From NCBI RefSeq assembly GCF_021018805.1, contig NC_086251.1, forward strand, positions 42,788,767 to 42,852,766: DNA of 64,000 nt. The letters run 5' to 3'. The translations under genes were made by a program, and so were the position numbers. The notes beneath the pieces are model-generated. The model saw only the letters and a program-made list of their open reading frames with translations. It ran no database searches and was not told where the DNA came from. Origin of the DNA: Prinia subflava. Its lineage: Eukaryota > Chordata > Aves > Passeriformes > Cisticolidae. This document shows, piece by piece, positions 14,101-26,281 of the stretch (the stretch's first letter is position 1; each line of letters begins with the position of its first letter).

Positions 14101-15214
14101 TTGTGTTATTGGTGTAAGGAAAGGGGATCAAGATTTGGGATTAAAGCAAAAGCATTAGCTGATAGGGCAACTAAGCAACAGATTATCAGGGTGTTTATTG
14201 TGGGTAAAAAGTCAATCATAACATAGTGCAGTGTTTGTTAATACTGTTTATTTGCTTGCTCTTTGTTTTCATCCTGAGTAATCAAGCTTTCTTTTCTCTA
14301 AGCACCTGTATAGATAGAAAGGGAGAGTGAGACTATGAAACTCATCCAGTGTCCCAGAACAAACCAGCAGCAAGCCCAGGAAAATATTCCATGCACCAAA
14401 TTCCTAATGTATCATAGTTCCTTAGGGAGGAAGCCATCCCGGCTAGCCCCTTCCCAGTGTGAGCCCCTTCCCAGTGTGTGTGTGTTTCTGTATGTTAAAG
14501 AGCTACGAGATAATGTTGCAGGAGGAATTGATTAGGAGTAATTTGCCAGAGGATGGGAGCTGTATTGTGAGCTGTCAGCAAGTAATGAAGCAAGGATGCC
14601 AATTGACAGGTGGACCAAAGCATTTTCAGTAGGAGGGAGGAGGAAATCGGTTCCAAGATGCAATTGCTCTAATTGAGGCTGTGAAGAGATAAATGGGGAA
14701 AGTTTGCAACAGCTGGAGACTGCTCTGAAGGAAAACTTTGAGGGTTTGTTATCTTCTCAGGAGGTCTTTTCGTCACCATGGTGATGCCTCTGGCAGACAT
14801 CAGCAGGGAGAGAGAAAAGCAGTGAAACTGAAACCAAAGTCTAACAAAAGCCCCCAAGTAAAAGGTCCCAGACATATGGTGAGAAAATAAAGAAATAAAT
14901 ATTGCTGGTGATGTTCTTTGAACTGCCACTTGAAAGGAACTTTATGTACACATCTGAACAGTGCTGATTACAGGTTCTGTGTAAAAAATTCAGTCATTAT
15001 ACAGCAGTGTGTATTGATCACCAGAAACAGTAGTTCTGTACCTGGGGTTTTGGGATCCCTTTGTGCCTCTGGAAGACAGCTTTCTTGTGTGTCCACAAGA
15101 GACATGTCTGGAAAATATGACTGGGTGCTCAGGCACTGTGGCATTGAAGTGAGGATGGTTATTTGAGGGTCTGCTTCAGAACTAGGAGGGGTAAAATAAA
15201 AGCATGGAGAGAGC
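5147..15214. other. Long intron stretch with no recognised element
   Basis: About 10 kb of AT-rich DNA. The longest open frame (7367-7816, 149 codons) resembles nothing I know and has no splice or repeat context that supports coding. A perfect 17-bp tandem duplication lies at 14445-14478. Ancient repeats too decayed to recognise by eye may be present. Confidence 0.5.
14445..14478. repeat. 17-bp perfect tandem duplication
   Basis: AGCCCCTTCCCAGTGTG occurs twice head to tail (14445-14461 and 14462-14478), followed by a short TG run. It is probably a replication-slippage duplication. Confidence 0.95.
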
Positions 15215-15305
15215 TCATCTTCTCTAGTGCTATGGCACTGTTCAGTCAAAGGTTGGACTTGAGCATCTTGGAAGTCTTTTCCAACCTTAATGGTTATATA
15301 ATCAG
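15215..15305 (+). mobile_element. CR1 LINE 3'-end fragment
   Basis: The phrases 'ctatggcactgttcagtcaa', 'aggttggacttgagcatctt' and 'ggaagtcttttccaacctta' match the terminal part of CR1 elements ('aggttggactcgatgatctt...ggtcttttccaacct'). The terminal octamer repeat has decayed to 'atggttatataatcag'. It is a short 5'-truncated copy in forward orientation, typical of CR1 insertion. Confidence 0.85.
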
Positions 15306-18300
15306 AATTAATTTCTTGTTACCCCTGATATTCAGCTGGCTTCTTTGTTTCTTCTTTTTTTTTTCCCCTTCCATTTTCATTGCATTACTCCTAGCTATTC
15401 CTTTTTGCTGCCACTTAGGAAGTTTATCTCCTTTTTCACTACAGAAGCCTTTGAAACATGCTCCTAACATAAGCTGTGTGTAGAGTACATAGCCCTTTTT
15501 ACATTTCCTCAGTCAGTCCTTTTAGATGTGGATAATTCAGACTGTAGCAGAGAGGGATGAGGTTAGCCAATACTTCCATCAGTTTTTCCTTTCAAATTGC
15601 AAATGGATTGATATAGTGAGTTTAAGTTAATTCAGAAAAATACATACATTTAAGATGTCTGTGCTTCAACATTATTGACACCCATGCTGTTGTTCACTAG
15701 CTTATTTTATAGTGGTAGCAGACAAAATACCACCATTACATCAAAATACCCTTGGGCCAGTGCTGAACAAGGAAATCACTAAATTCTATTCCTGTATTGG
15801 AGACAGAGGATGTTTCTGTATGTCAGGATCTCCTGTAATGTCAAACTGGATGCAAATGAGTTTACTAAGGAACAACAGGGATAGCAAAGGAAAAATGGGA
15901 GCTGCAGTAATAGGGTTGTGTGCCTGGAAGCAAAAATAGTTTTATTTCAGAGTGCTGGATCGATTGTCTTTTTAAACAGAAATACTTTTCTTCAACTTGT
16001 GTTGCAGTAGTCTCTAGAGAGTCTAATCAATGGGCAATACCTTAGGTGGTATACATGTGTAACTAGGAACTTCTTTCTGATTAAAGGCTACTTTCCTTAC
16101 CCATTTCATAATTCACTTCTCATGGGTCTTGTTGAAGATGTATGTCATAGAAGAAGATCTGGAGGGGAAAACATTGCAATTATTTTATTTTCTGCATACG
16201 GAGGGTAGCCTGGAAGGAGAAATAAACATGAGCACAACAATCTATGATGCTAATGTTGCTGAAGAAGTAAAACCAAGTTTTGCAGTTTAATTGAAGGAAA
16301 CAAGTTCTTTAGCCTTTCCCCTTCTAATAAAAGGAGCGATAGCAATATGTTTGCAGTAAGAAAGCATGCTGAAATGCAATATCTTGATTTATGTAGTGCT
16401 TAGTGATGGAAATCTCCACATCTGAAAGTGAGAGCTGAGCAACAATGGAAATTTATGTTTTCCTGCAAACTTGTTAAGGAAGATGTTGAAAGTGCAGGAA
16501 TGGGGGAGGGCTCTTGTGTTTTTGTTAGTTGGGTAAGCATGTATAGTTACTACTGTCATGAGAGTCTCATGTGAGATTTTTGGGACTTATATTTATTCTT
16601 TTTTTAATGCTGGTATTTTCTTAGTAGGTTTATTTCGTTTTTGTTTTTGTTTTCCCTACAAAATTATTCCTAAGTGGTGTGAGCAAAAAGCCCAGTACTT
16701 TTCTACCCATCAAAGAGCTTGGGTTTGTAATGTTGCATTTAGAAAACAAGTGTAGTGTATCTGCAAATATGGTGGAAAATAGTAACTATCCTAGATAGTT
16801 AGAGGAGATACCAGCTCCTTTTACCAGGGCCTGACAGATGTATTATTTACCTGGTTCTTGCTGAATACAGAAATGTATGTAGAACTTAGGTCTTCTGATG
16901 ACTGAGCTCAGTGTGGTTGTAGTTGCTCAGTGTCTGGATTGGTTGGTCTTTCATGAGTGGACAAGTAACAATGTTATTTTGGCATCCACTAGCACATGGT
17001 CTCTCTTCTTTTCTCTGTAAGGCATTATTTATACCCTCTCCTTGGTGTAGTTCAGCTATAGATACATTGGGGCAAATGGAATAGCACAGGACAGCCTTAA
17101 ACTCCCTCATCACCTATGGCCTAACTTAATATAACTCAGAAGAGAGGATTTTACGTATTTTACATTGTTTGGTTTCTAGTCTCTTTCCATTGGATGGTCT
17201 AGCTGCTTTACAAGCCCTAACAAGTCTTCAATTTCCTTTTGCTCTACCATGACAGTAACTGGTTGCTGATAGACTACAGGTAATGCCAAAATAACTTGAC
17301 ATAAATGTCTATAATTCTGCTCAACTGTGTGTGGTTTAAGTCTATTCTAGCAGTGTTATATGAGGGTTGCCTTGAAAAAGAAAGTTCCATCCCATCTACT
17401 CCTGGAATACATTGTCACAGAAATATGTGAGTGGTGGAGAAAGTTCTGATACATTCTGTAAGAAGTGGAAAATTTCACTGGTAGTGACTTCAGTTTTCCA
17501 ATGATTCGTTTTCCCTATTCTTTCCCCAATACAATATGTTACAAAAGGTATTATATTTGAATATAAATTAACATGCAAACAGATACTGCTTTGAAGTACT
17601 GCAATGAGCATGATTTCTTTTATAACTAAATGTACTCGAATTAAATCACTGACCTGAGATGAATCACTCAGATTTACGCTTCTTGCAAGGTCATAAAGAC
17701 TTTCTCTTTTGCTTATGTTTGTGACCTTACTGTTCTGTTGTGGCAATTATCGTCAGCTTATCAATTCAGCTTTTATGACTTATGGGAGAGTCAAATGGAG
17801 AGAATAAAAGCCAGAGGCTGTTGTTTAAATATAAATAACTTTGAGGATTAGCAAAACTGACATGGAAACTGATTGGATGTAAAAAGAAATAAATTAATGT
17901 ACAAATGTATAAAGTACTTCAAAGTACTCTATGGAAGCCACCTTTCAAAATAACCTGTGAACCTTTGAACAAAGGAAAATGAGCCTATGGAACAGCCTGC
18001 ACCTCTGAGGCCACTGAAAAAAAAAATTGACTCTTCCTGGAACTTGCTTTCTGTTCTTTGAGCACATCCAAATTTATCAGTACTGGAGGGAAGATGTAAC
18101 AGTCAGAATGACATGTTGGAAGGACATCCCTGAAGAAACTGCAGCTCTCATAGGCTTTACGAGTATCTTATAGCAGCATTCACCAATGGAAAAGCTGGAA
18201 GAATTCTTTAGTGATCTTCTCTAGAGCAAGGAGCAGAATTAGGAGTTGGATTTGGAGCAGAATACCTAAATCAGAAGATTTGACCTATAGCTCCAAGTTT

Positions 18301-18789
18301 ACAATATGAGGAAGCCCATTCAACTTTACTAAAATGAAGAAAATATGAGATTAATGAACTGTGAGTCTAGACCCGTTCCACTAAAAGGAAAACACTTTTC
18401 TGGATTTGCAGGAAAACAGGACATTATGATGTATGTAGCACTGGTCATACTTGATGTGTTCATGAAACAGACAATTGCATAACTCAGGAACAGGTCCTGT
18501 TTTTTGATGAACTAAGTGGAACAGGAGCTTCTCATTATGCTTTCAGGCTCTTAAATAGATGAAGGAATGCTTGCAGGTCCTGAGACTTGTTTTCACAAGG
18601 GGACATCTATTTTTAACAGGATTCTTGAGGACAGCATATGTGAAGAGAGGAAATTCTTTCTAGGATAGAAGAAATATTAAGATCCAAGAGCCTACATCAC
18701 ACTGTGGCACTTTGATTTTCAATAAATACACTGGGAAATAGTAAGATACTTGGATAGAAAATAGGTGGGAAAAAACCAAAACCAACTAA
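15306..18789. other. Intron sequence, no recognised feature
   Basis: AT-rich DNA. The part from about 17930 to 18780 could be a 5' extension of the CR1 that follows or another decayed repeat, but I cannot match it to a consensus. Confidence 0.45.
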
Positions 18790-20062
18790 AACAGTCAAAA
18801 GGTTATTAATGATGGGGGGGAAAGAAGGGGTAAATGCCACGTCTACAAGAGGATTACAGAGTAGTCAACCTAACACCAGTTCCTGGAAAGATTACTGAGC
18901 AAATTTTCCTAGAAGTTTTGCAAGCACACAAAAGATGAAAACCTAATTTGGAATAGCCCACATGTACTTGCTGCTGGCCAATTATGCTTGGCCAAACTCA
19001 TTGCCCTCTGCAATGACACTGGCTCTGTGGATAACAGGTGCAGGAGATGTTTACTTTCACTTCTACAAAGGCTTTGATACAATCCCCTGCAGTATCCCTA
19101 CATACCAACCTTTGAGATTTGGGTTAGGTGGGTGAGAAATTGGCTGGACCTGCTGGTTAAAGGGCTATGCTCAGTGGTACAACGTTCATTGGGCAGTGTA
19201 TGACTAGTGATGCCCCTTGGGTTGATGCCGATGCCAGTATTTTTAATGTATGTGTTGAAAACATGGGTGATGAAACGGCGTGTGCTCCTAGCAAGTTTGC
19301 AAGTTATCAAATTGGGACAGCCAGTGATGAGCTGCAATTTGGAGAGACTCCAATGGGTTGGAGAAATGGGGTCATCATGATGAATCTTATGAAATTTGAC
19401 AAAAGAAAATGCCAAGTCATCTAGGATGAAGAATTCCTGTGCAAGAGTGCAAGAGGGTGTGTTCCAACTGAGTGGAAGAAAGCAGCTGTGTAGAAAAGGT
19501 GTTTAACCCTTAGACTTAGAGTCAGCAATGTGTCCTTGTTTGGAGAGCCGATTACATGGAGATCTGTCTTCACAAGAATGCCATCAGCTGGCTGAGGGAA
19601 TGCTTTCCTACCCTGTATTCAGTGGTGAGACTACATCTGGGTACTGCATTCAAGTTTGGGCTTCACTTGGCAGAAGGCTGCAAAGGTGGTAAAAGTGCTG
19701 GAAAATACGAGAGAATGTGGTTTGTTGAACCATAAGGGAAGAGAGGGAAGAAAAACTGTGGTTGTCTTTAATTACCAGGGTGGGAGTTCATAGATAAGAG
19801 TTGTCTTGGGGATCCACAGAAACAGCATGAGAAACAACAGGCACAAGCTTTAACACAGAAAATTGTAACTTAGAGTAGGACAGTAAAATACTGGAGCTGG
19901 TTGCCAATGAAGCAGTTGTTGAATGTCCTTTCTTTGAGACATTCAAAACTGAAGTAGTTCCTAAGTAACCTTCTCCCATTGACCTTGCTTTGAGTTGGAG
20001 GAGAGGGAAACTAAATGATCTCTACATGTTCCTTCCAGTTATCCAATGAATCTTTGTTTCTA
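18790..20062 (+). mobile_element. Old CR1 LINE copy with decayed reverse transcriptase and 3' end
   Basis: A long, much mutated forward CR1. Its order follows the CR1 consensus: 'agtagtcaacctaacaccag' and 'tggaaagattactgagcaaa' (18860-18905); 'ctacaaaggctttgatacaa' (19061-19083), remnant of the finger/palm block that normally encodes SKAFDTV; 'agcaagtttgcaagttatca' (19291-19310), remnant of the catalytic FADD region in which the aspartates are lost; and 'atgaatcttatgaaatttga' (19379-19398), normally MKFN. The 3' non-coding part follows, ending with 'aaatgatctctacatgttcc' and 'ttccagttatccaatgaatc'. Frames are broken throughout, so it is dead. Reading frame 19167-19424 is an accidental open stretch inside it. 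Confidence 0.85.
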
Positions 20063-22917
20063 AGCATTTGAGGTGAGAAGGGTCCACATGTTTCCTGTTT
20101 TCTATGGGAGTATATACCTGATGGAACAGTGCTGCCAGTTCAGCTTCATGTGAGGTGCTGGATTGGAAATCACTTTTTATCCATATTTCAGTTTTTATAT
20201 TGCATTCAGAAGGAGGCTTACAAAAGATCAAACATAAATGATCAAAAGTTTGAATCACTAGGGTTTATAAAAATTTTGTCTTTCTGTCTCACCTGCTGTA
20301 GAAGTCAGGAGGTAAGGGATTATGTGCCACTTGCATGTCTCACTATCTGTCACCTGTGGAGCTCTGTAGGATGCAAGTGCTGCAGTTTGGGGAGGAATGA
20401 GTGACCCTTAACGGAGGGCTTAAGAGGCATTCCAGGCCTGGAGATGAAAGGATGAGGAACAAATCCCCTCTGTATTTTTGAAGCGTGTGAAAGGCATGAA
20501 AGAGCTAGGGATAAATCAATAGTTTGTATTTACAGCATGGGAGAGAAGGAAAAGATAGACTGGAATTTATTTTTCCAGGTTATTTGAGAGAGTTGTTTGC
20601 TTTTTTTTTCCCCTTTAAGGAGCACATGAATCAACTTTATATAGAATTTTATGTCTTTGGCACCCTAAAAGGTGTACCTGAAAGAAACTCTTCCCTATGT
20701 TGTTTCCCAAATAAATGATGTCATAATTAAATCCTTTACTGGGAATGAAGCTGACAATTCACAATGAAGTGGTAGAGACAGAAACAAAAATACTGAGGTT
20801 TAGTGCTTAAAGGAGGGGATTAATACACACTTGAAATATGAGTGAAGAAAATATCTATCAATTTTAATCAAAATTTCTCAGTGGGAGGAAAGGTTAAGAG
20901 GACATGGCCTACCCATGTTTTGCTGTTTCTTCAGTATTATTAGTTTAACTTCTCTTTCTAGAACTTCTTAACAATACCCATTAAATACCATCACTTGCTG
21001 CTCGAGAAAGTCCCTTCCATGTGTCTGGATAGGTGTTTGGTAGCACCTGTCACTGATCTACCTTATCACTGTGCTGATGTGGTGCATTATCCTCTAATAT
21101 AATGACAGATTAATTTCAAAGGCAAGCAAGTTAAATTTCTCCTATTAGTTTGTGTAGGCCTCCTCAAGAACAGGACATTCAGGGCATTTAAGATCAAATA
21201 CTGTATAGAGGTGCAAAAATGTGGCATTAAAGCATAATTTTAAGTGGGTAAAAAAAGATAACCTTTTCTGTAATGATATTATGGATATTATTTGTAATAT
21301 TCATAGAAACTTACTGCTTCTTTGCCTGAAGTCACCTAAAGCTTTCAAAATGAAGTGTAGGGAAATCAGTGCTGTCATTAGATCGATGTGATCAGCCCAC
21401 AGATCTTTCATTATCCTCACTTGGGTGACGTGCTATTGCTTTGTGCAGCTGAAGGCCACAGACTCAGGGCTTCTTGGGTGATGATGTATTTTAGTCAAGA
21501 TTGTAACTGCTGAATTTCTCAGAATACAATAGTGACAAAAATCTTTTAGAGAGTGGCTGAATATGAACTCTCAAAACTCACTGGTAGCCTCTGCCATAGG
21601 GAGAAGCATTGCGCTCGCTAGACTGCTTCATGCAATACACATCTGATGCTGATGTGTTTGTTCATCGTGGCAGTGGGAGTATCTTGGTCTCTAAGCACTG
21701 CTGAGACTGTGGTACTGTGTGCCTCTATCACCCTGCCCCTCTGGATAAGGCCCAGGTGCTCCTTGCCACTGAATCTCATGGCAGGAGCTGTTGCTATGTG
21801 TGACTGTAAGGTAGAGGCCACTCCAGGGTGATGTGAAAACTGCGATGCTGAGGTGCTTTCTAGTGAAATGATGAGAAGGGACTCTGGTGGATGATTTTTA
21901 AGGGTAAACTTCATCTTTTGCCATGGAGGAAGGGTAGCCAGGCATGGGGGATTACCTGTCTCCCTTGAGTGATACTACATTTGTAATGTAATACAATGGG
22001 ATAGCAGAGGATGCCGGGGAACAACTGATAACCAAAGACAAAGCAAACTGGCTGAGGAGAATGCAGTCCCAGGTCAAGGTGAGCAAGTTATTCAGAACCA
22101 CTCTGCGTTTTCGCTCCCCTGCTGACTTTTTTCAGATACAGTTGTTCTTGAATGATCACAATCAGTATATCAAAATAAATGCTTTATAGAGTAAGGTAAG
22201 AGGAGTTGCTGGCAAGACTGTAAATCCTCTCATGGAACAAATGATAACTCAGCTCAAGAGCCCTTTTGTCCTGGGAGTGTGGGAAGGATATAAATTCTCT
22301 GAAAGTATCTGTCAGTAGGAATTGCTCTGCATTCATCATGCCAGCCCTCTGCATCATTCATGAATGTCATAAGACACTAAAGAATTGGCACTTCATGGTG
22401 AGAATGATTAAACAACCATTACACTTGTCTTTTACTCTGGCATGGTACTTTTAACAGATTGCCTGTATCAAGTTCGCTTAAGTCCATGTCTCCTAGTGGT
22501 GGATGTCCTTTCATGGTGGCAAGAAGACATAATAGCAAGAAAAGCTGCATATCATTTACAGAATAGTTTGTATGCCCTAGGACTAGCTCTGGATACTTTT
22601 TGTTTCTACATTCCCACTATGTGCCCGTGGGGAAGGTTAGAGAGCCTTGGGAATGGCGAGCATCCATAAGTGCATTTCTTCTCATCATTGACCTTCCAGT
22701 ACTTGTGAGGGATAATGTAATATTTGAGGTGAGGTCAAAAAGCCCAGAACTCCAAGTTTCTTTCTTTGATAGATCAAAATGGGCTCCATTTAGTCGTAGG
22801 CTGTGTCTATAGAAACAACCAGCATGAGAGTTGGTTTTTAGAATGGAATTTAGTACCAAAGACCTGAGATCTAGACTGCAGGCTTTTTTAATCTGACGTG
22901 TTATTTTGGACTACCTC
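20063..22917. other. Intron sequence, no recognised feature
   Basis: AT-rich DNA. A locally GC-richer patch at 21620-21960 has overlapping open frames on both strands but no homology that I recognise. Confidence 0.5.
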
Positions 22918-22974
22918 TAGTCTGGTACTACAGACTACTATCTTCCAGTTCAGTTTTAAACTGAACTGGAAGAT
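22918..22974. repeat. Two adjacent inverted repeats (tandem hairpins)
   Basis: The first hairpin (22918-22937) has 7-bp arms TAGTCTG and CAGACTA around GTACTA. Two bases later comes a perfect 17-bp inverted repeat around a single central base (22940-22974): left arm ATCTTCCAGTTCAGTTT, right arm its exact reverse complement. The two-hairpin layout is seen directly; function is unknown. Confidence 0.95.
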
Positions 22975-23484
22975 TTTAAGGAGTCAAGCTTGTGTGCTCT
23001 GAGACTGCTCTGATGAGAACCAAAACATGGCTAGTGGTGATAGATCAAGAAGTTTATTTCAAAAGCATACTGTTAAAATGCTATTAGCCAGAAAAAAGTC
23101 AGATACCTGAAAAACTTGCTTCTTTTTCCAAACCCTGCTGCTAATGTAGCATATTAGATTTGGTAAAACTCTTACCTCCTGGGGCTCTAATGAATACCCA
23201 GTAGTTGATATTTCTGGCCCAACATTTTTTAGCTGTCAAGACTAAAGAAAATTTTGGTTTGGTTTCTTATGGTGATGACAGTGAAGACAATAAACTTAAA
23301 CTGTATTTTCTATTTTGATTTCTCTGATTAAGAAAATGTGAGCAAGTATGTGAGGAAGAGTGAAGGATTGCTACAGTCAAAACAAGCAAAACCTTGTGGA
23401 CTCAGATTGGTCATGCAAGGTGTTATGCCACTTAAACCTGAAGTGACCTAATGAAGCTGAGAGAACTGAAGTTGTCTTTGCACC
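22975..23484. other. Intron sequence, no recognised feature
   Basis: AT-rich DNA between the hairpin pair and the T/G-rich tract. Nothing specific is visible. Confidence 0.55.
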
Positions 23485-23700
23485 TTTTGTTTGTTTGTTT
23501 GGGGTTTGTTTTGTTTTGTTTTTTGTTTGTTTGGTTTGGTTTTTGTGGGGTGTTTGTTTGTTTGTTTGTTTCCTTTGGTTTTGGTGTGGGGTTTTTTTTT
23601 TGTTTGGGTTTTGGGGAATTTTTTTTGGTTGGTTGGTTTTCATTGTTTTGGGTTTTCATTTGCTTGGATCTTTTTGTGTTGTTTTTGTCTTTTTGTGAGG
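23485..23700 (+). repeat. T/G-rich low-complexity tract
   Basis: A decayed array of TTTG, GTTTG and GGGG-plus-T units of just over 200 bases, of the same type as 1941-2156. Open frames across it on both strands (Phe/Leu/Gly/Val-rich on the + strand, Lys/Asn/Thr/Pro-rich on the other) are composition artefacts. Confidence 0.9.
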
Positions 23701-24734
23701 TTTAGTTGTTTTAATGGAATAAATAAAGTATTGCTAAGGATAAACACTAGAAAGAGATTCTCTAGAGAAGGGTTGACTGGGCTGAGATCAATAATAGCGT
23801 TTTGGCCTTCATCCATCCTGAGAGGTATCTAGGCCATTTTGTTACCATTCAGATTCTGTAAAACTGCACTGAACTAACATTCCTGTTTTTCCTCCAAGCC
23901 CCAAGTGAGCTATGAATCCTGCTGTGCTTCCTCTTGCTAACAGCAGTCTCTGTATTCAGCTCGTCTGGCGTGCTGCCTTCTGGGCTTCTCAAAGGACATC
24001 CTCTCTGTGTACTTTTTTATCAGGAAATACCAAGAAATAAGAAATTGCATCCTGATGCTACCTCCTCTTTGGCAGCAGAATGCAACTAAGAAATGGTTCC
24101 GTCTACCTTTACTGAATGTAGTCACAGTTGTACGTAATGAAGTAATGGAGTCTTTGTAGGTGGTGGATAACCTGATCCTAGTAAACATATCCCACTGTTC
24201 TGCAAGGGTCACAATTTTCCAGGCACTTTTACCCAGCAAATTTCATATTTCAGTTGCATTTGTAGTTTCTTTTCTCTTCTTCTGGTGCATAGTGGTTTTA
24301 AGTCTTTTATTTTCTATTTTTTTATCAGTACTGTGGGGAGTTTGGGAATTTGTTTTTTGCAAAATGTTTTTCTCACTCTGTAACGTGTAGAAAAAAAAAA
24401 ACCTAAAAATAAAAACACCTGGAGGAATTGTCCTTGTGGACTTTTTCTAGATTGATAACTGTCATCTAGCTGCATAAAGCTGTGGGAGCTGAATTTGATA
24501 ACACAACTGGTCTCTTTACTGAAAGAAATTACTCAAGGATTGAGGGTGGTGGTATGGTGTAAGTCTACAAGGCAAAGTTCACACTGAGAGGATAGATATA
24601 GGGACAGATTACTGTGCCTTACAGAATGAGAACTAAGGGAGCATATAATCTATTCAGCAAGAGCAAGTGTGAAAAAGATGATTCTTCACACAAAAAGGTG
24701 ATCCTTTTTCTCTCAGACTGAAAGGGATGCCCAG
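23701..24734. other. Intron sequence, no recognised feature
   Basis: AT-rich DNA including a short A-run at 24391-24401. No element recognised. Confidence 0.5.
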
Positions 24735-25235
24735 AAATCTTTAGTCCAAACCCCTGCTTGGAGCAAGATCAGCTGTGAGGTCAGATCAGGTTGCTTGGGG
24801 TTTTGTGTAGTCGTACCTTGAAAACCTCCACACACGGAGACTCTAAAATCTCCTTGGGCAACCTGTTTGCCTGTTTGTCCTCATGAGGAGAAGGCTCTTT
24901 CCTTGCTGCAGGGTCCAATTCTGTCACTTTGAAGAATGGCAGCTGCATCCTGTTCTTCAGCTGTGCACCACTGTGAAGAGCCCACCTTTGGCTTTCCCAT
25001 GACCTCCTTGCAGGTGCTGTGGGACTGCCCTTAGGTCCCCTTGAAGCTGTGTCATCTCCAAGCTGATAGAGCCCAAATCTGCTGGAATTTCCTCGCAAGG
25101 CAGGCACTTTATCCACCCAAGTGCCTTCGTTGCACTTCACTGAGTGTGCTCCAGTTTGTCAACCCAAAATCAGATGCATTATTCTAGATGCAGTTTAACA
25201 ACCACGAGTAAAGGGGAATAATCACTTCATCTACT
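24735..25235 (-). mobile_element. CR1 LINE 3' region, reverse orientation
   Basis: In + orientation the text follows the reverse complement of the CR1 3' region: 'agtccaaacccctgcttgga', 'gcaagatcagctgtgaggtcagatcaggttgc' in part, 'cttgaaaacctccacacacg', 'ccttgggcaacctgtttgcc', 'tgaagagcccacctttggct', 'tgtgctccagtttgtcaacc', 'tagatgcagtttaacaacca' and 'aaaggggaataatcacttca'. This corresponds to a 5'-truncated copy on the minus strand whose 3' end is near 24735. The open frame on the minus strand here is not a gene. Confidence 0.82.
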
Positions 25236-25364
25236 AACAGCCTCAGGTCCTGTTAATAGAGTGCAAGATACTGTAGGCTGCCTGTGCTGATAGGGCCCAC
25301 AGCTGGCTAATGTTTAACTTGCTACATCAATGGCAGATTTGTGTGAGTCATTGCAAAGGGTTTG

Positions 25365-25612
25365 GAGGGCATTATGGTGAATGCAAAACTTCTAAATGTA
25401 TTCAAAGAGAGACTGGATAAGTACTTGAAAAATAGATCTCTTTGGGGTTACTGTATAAGCAAACCACATGAGGCTGAGTTAATTGATGGAAAGACTCACG
25501 GTCTGAGTGTGTACTTAAAGGAAATAGGCTTGTTCTACTCTTAGTTTTCCCTGGGTATCCACTTAGGATCAACACTGAGGACATGATAGTGATCCTTGTC
25601 TGACCAATCATG
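25365..25612 (+). mobile_element. Ancient CR1-family LINE 3' end, forward orientation
   Basis: 'attcaaagagagactggata', 'agtacttgaaaaatagatct', 'ttccctgggtatccacttag' and 'gtgatccttgtctgacca' resemble the 3' non-coding end of an older amniote CR1 type, whose consensus I remember as 'gagactggataaattcatgg...ggatagatctgtc' and, near the end, 'cttggtctgacccagta'. It differs from the CR1 on the opposite strand at 24735-25235 and probably predates it. Confidence 0.65.
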
Positions 25613-26280
25613 TTGTTATAATTAAGGTATTACTGAAATATTTTCAGTGTTGCAATCTTTTATGTTTAAACTGGTGTGCCTATTATTATCTTGCATCTGT
25701 TTTAGTCAGGAGCTAACTCCTAAATTCCTCCTGAGATGATAAACATCCCCAGCATGCCCCATTGCAAATTCATTTTTGGAAAAAAACCTCAATCTTTCTG
25801 CTATCTCAGATTTAGAGAAATCCGTATTTGAAGCATTAATTATCTTGGACCTTGTAGTAGTTCTAGGAACACTCCCTTGCTCTCCTTCTTTTTCTCTTGC
25901 AGTCTTTTTAATGCAGTGTAACTAATAAGAAGTAACATACTGTCTGATCCAATTGTTGGCTGATGCACACATACTGGGAGGAAAGTGACTTGTATTAATT
26001 TGCTGTCATTAAAAAAGGCAAACACAGGAAGCGGGCGTGATCTGAATTGCTGCTTCTGTTTTGTGTTAGTCTTGCAGCTTTTATAGCTCCTCCTCCTTTT
26101 TGTGTAGAAGAAGCTCCTTCATATTTTGAAGTGAGAAAGGAATTTCAGTTTCATGTCAAACAATGCCTGCTTTTTGAGATGAATAAGGTGTTCAATTTCA
26201 GTCTCAAGGGGTTTGTCAAAGGAAGAGTGAGCATTCTGAAAGGAAGAAGAGCTAGTTCATGAGAACTGTAAGCACAGAAG
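25613..26280. other. Intron sequence, no recognised feature
   Basis: AT-rich DNA with no repeat family or coding signal that I can support. Confidence 0.5.
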
Positions 26281-26281
26281 C

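Noticed and set aside
19098..19424. Frames of 85 and 105 codons on opposite strands
   Set aside because: They sit inside the decayed reverse-transcriptase part of an old CR1; the conserved motifs are spread over broken frames.
23451..23832. Overlapping hydrophobic (+) and Lys/Asn/Thr/Pro-rich (-) frames
   Set aside because: Same artefact from the second T/G-rich tract.
24781..25140. 119-codon minus-strand frame
   Set aside because: It lies in the 3' non-coding region of a CR1 element, not in a gene.
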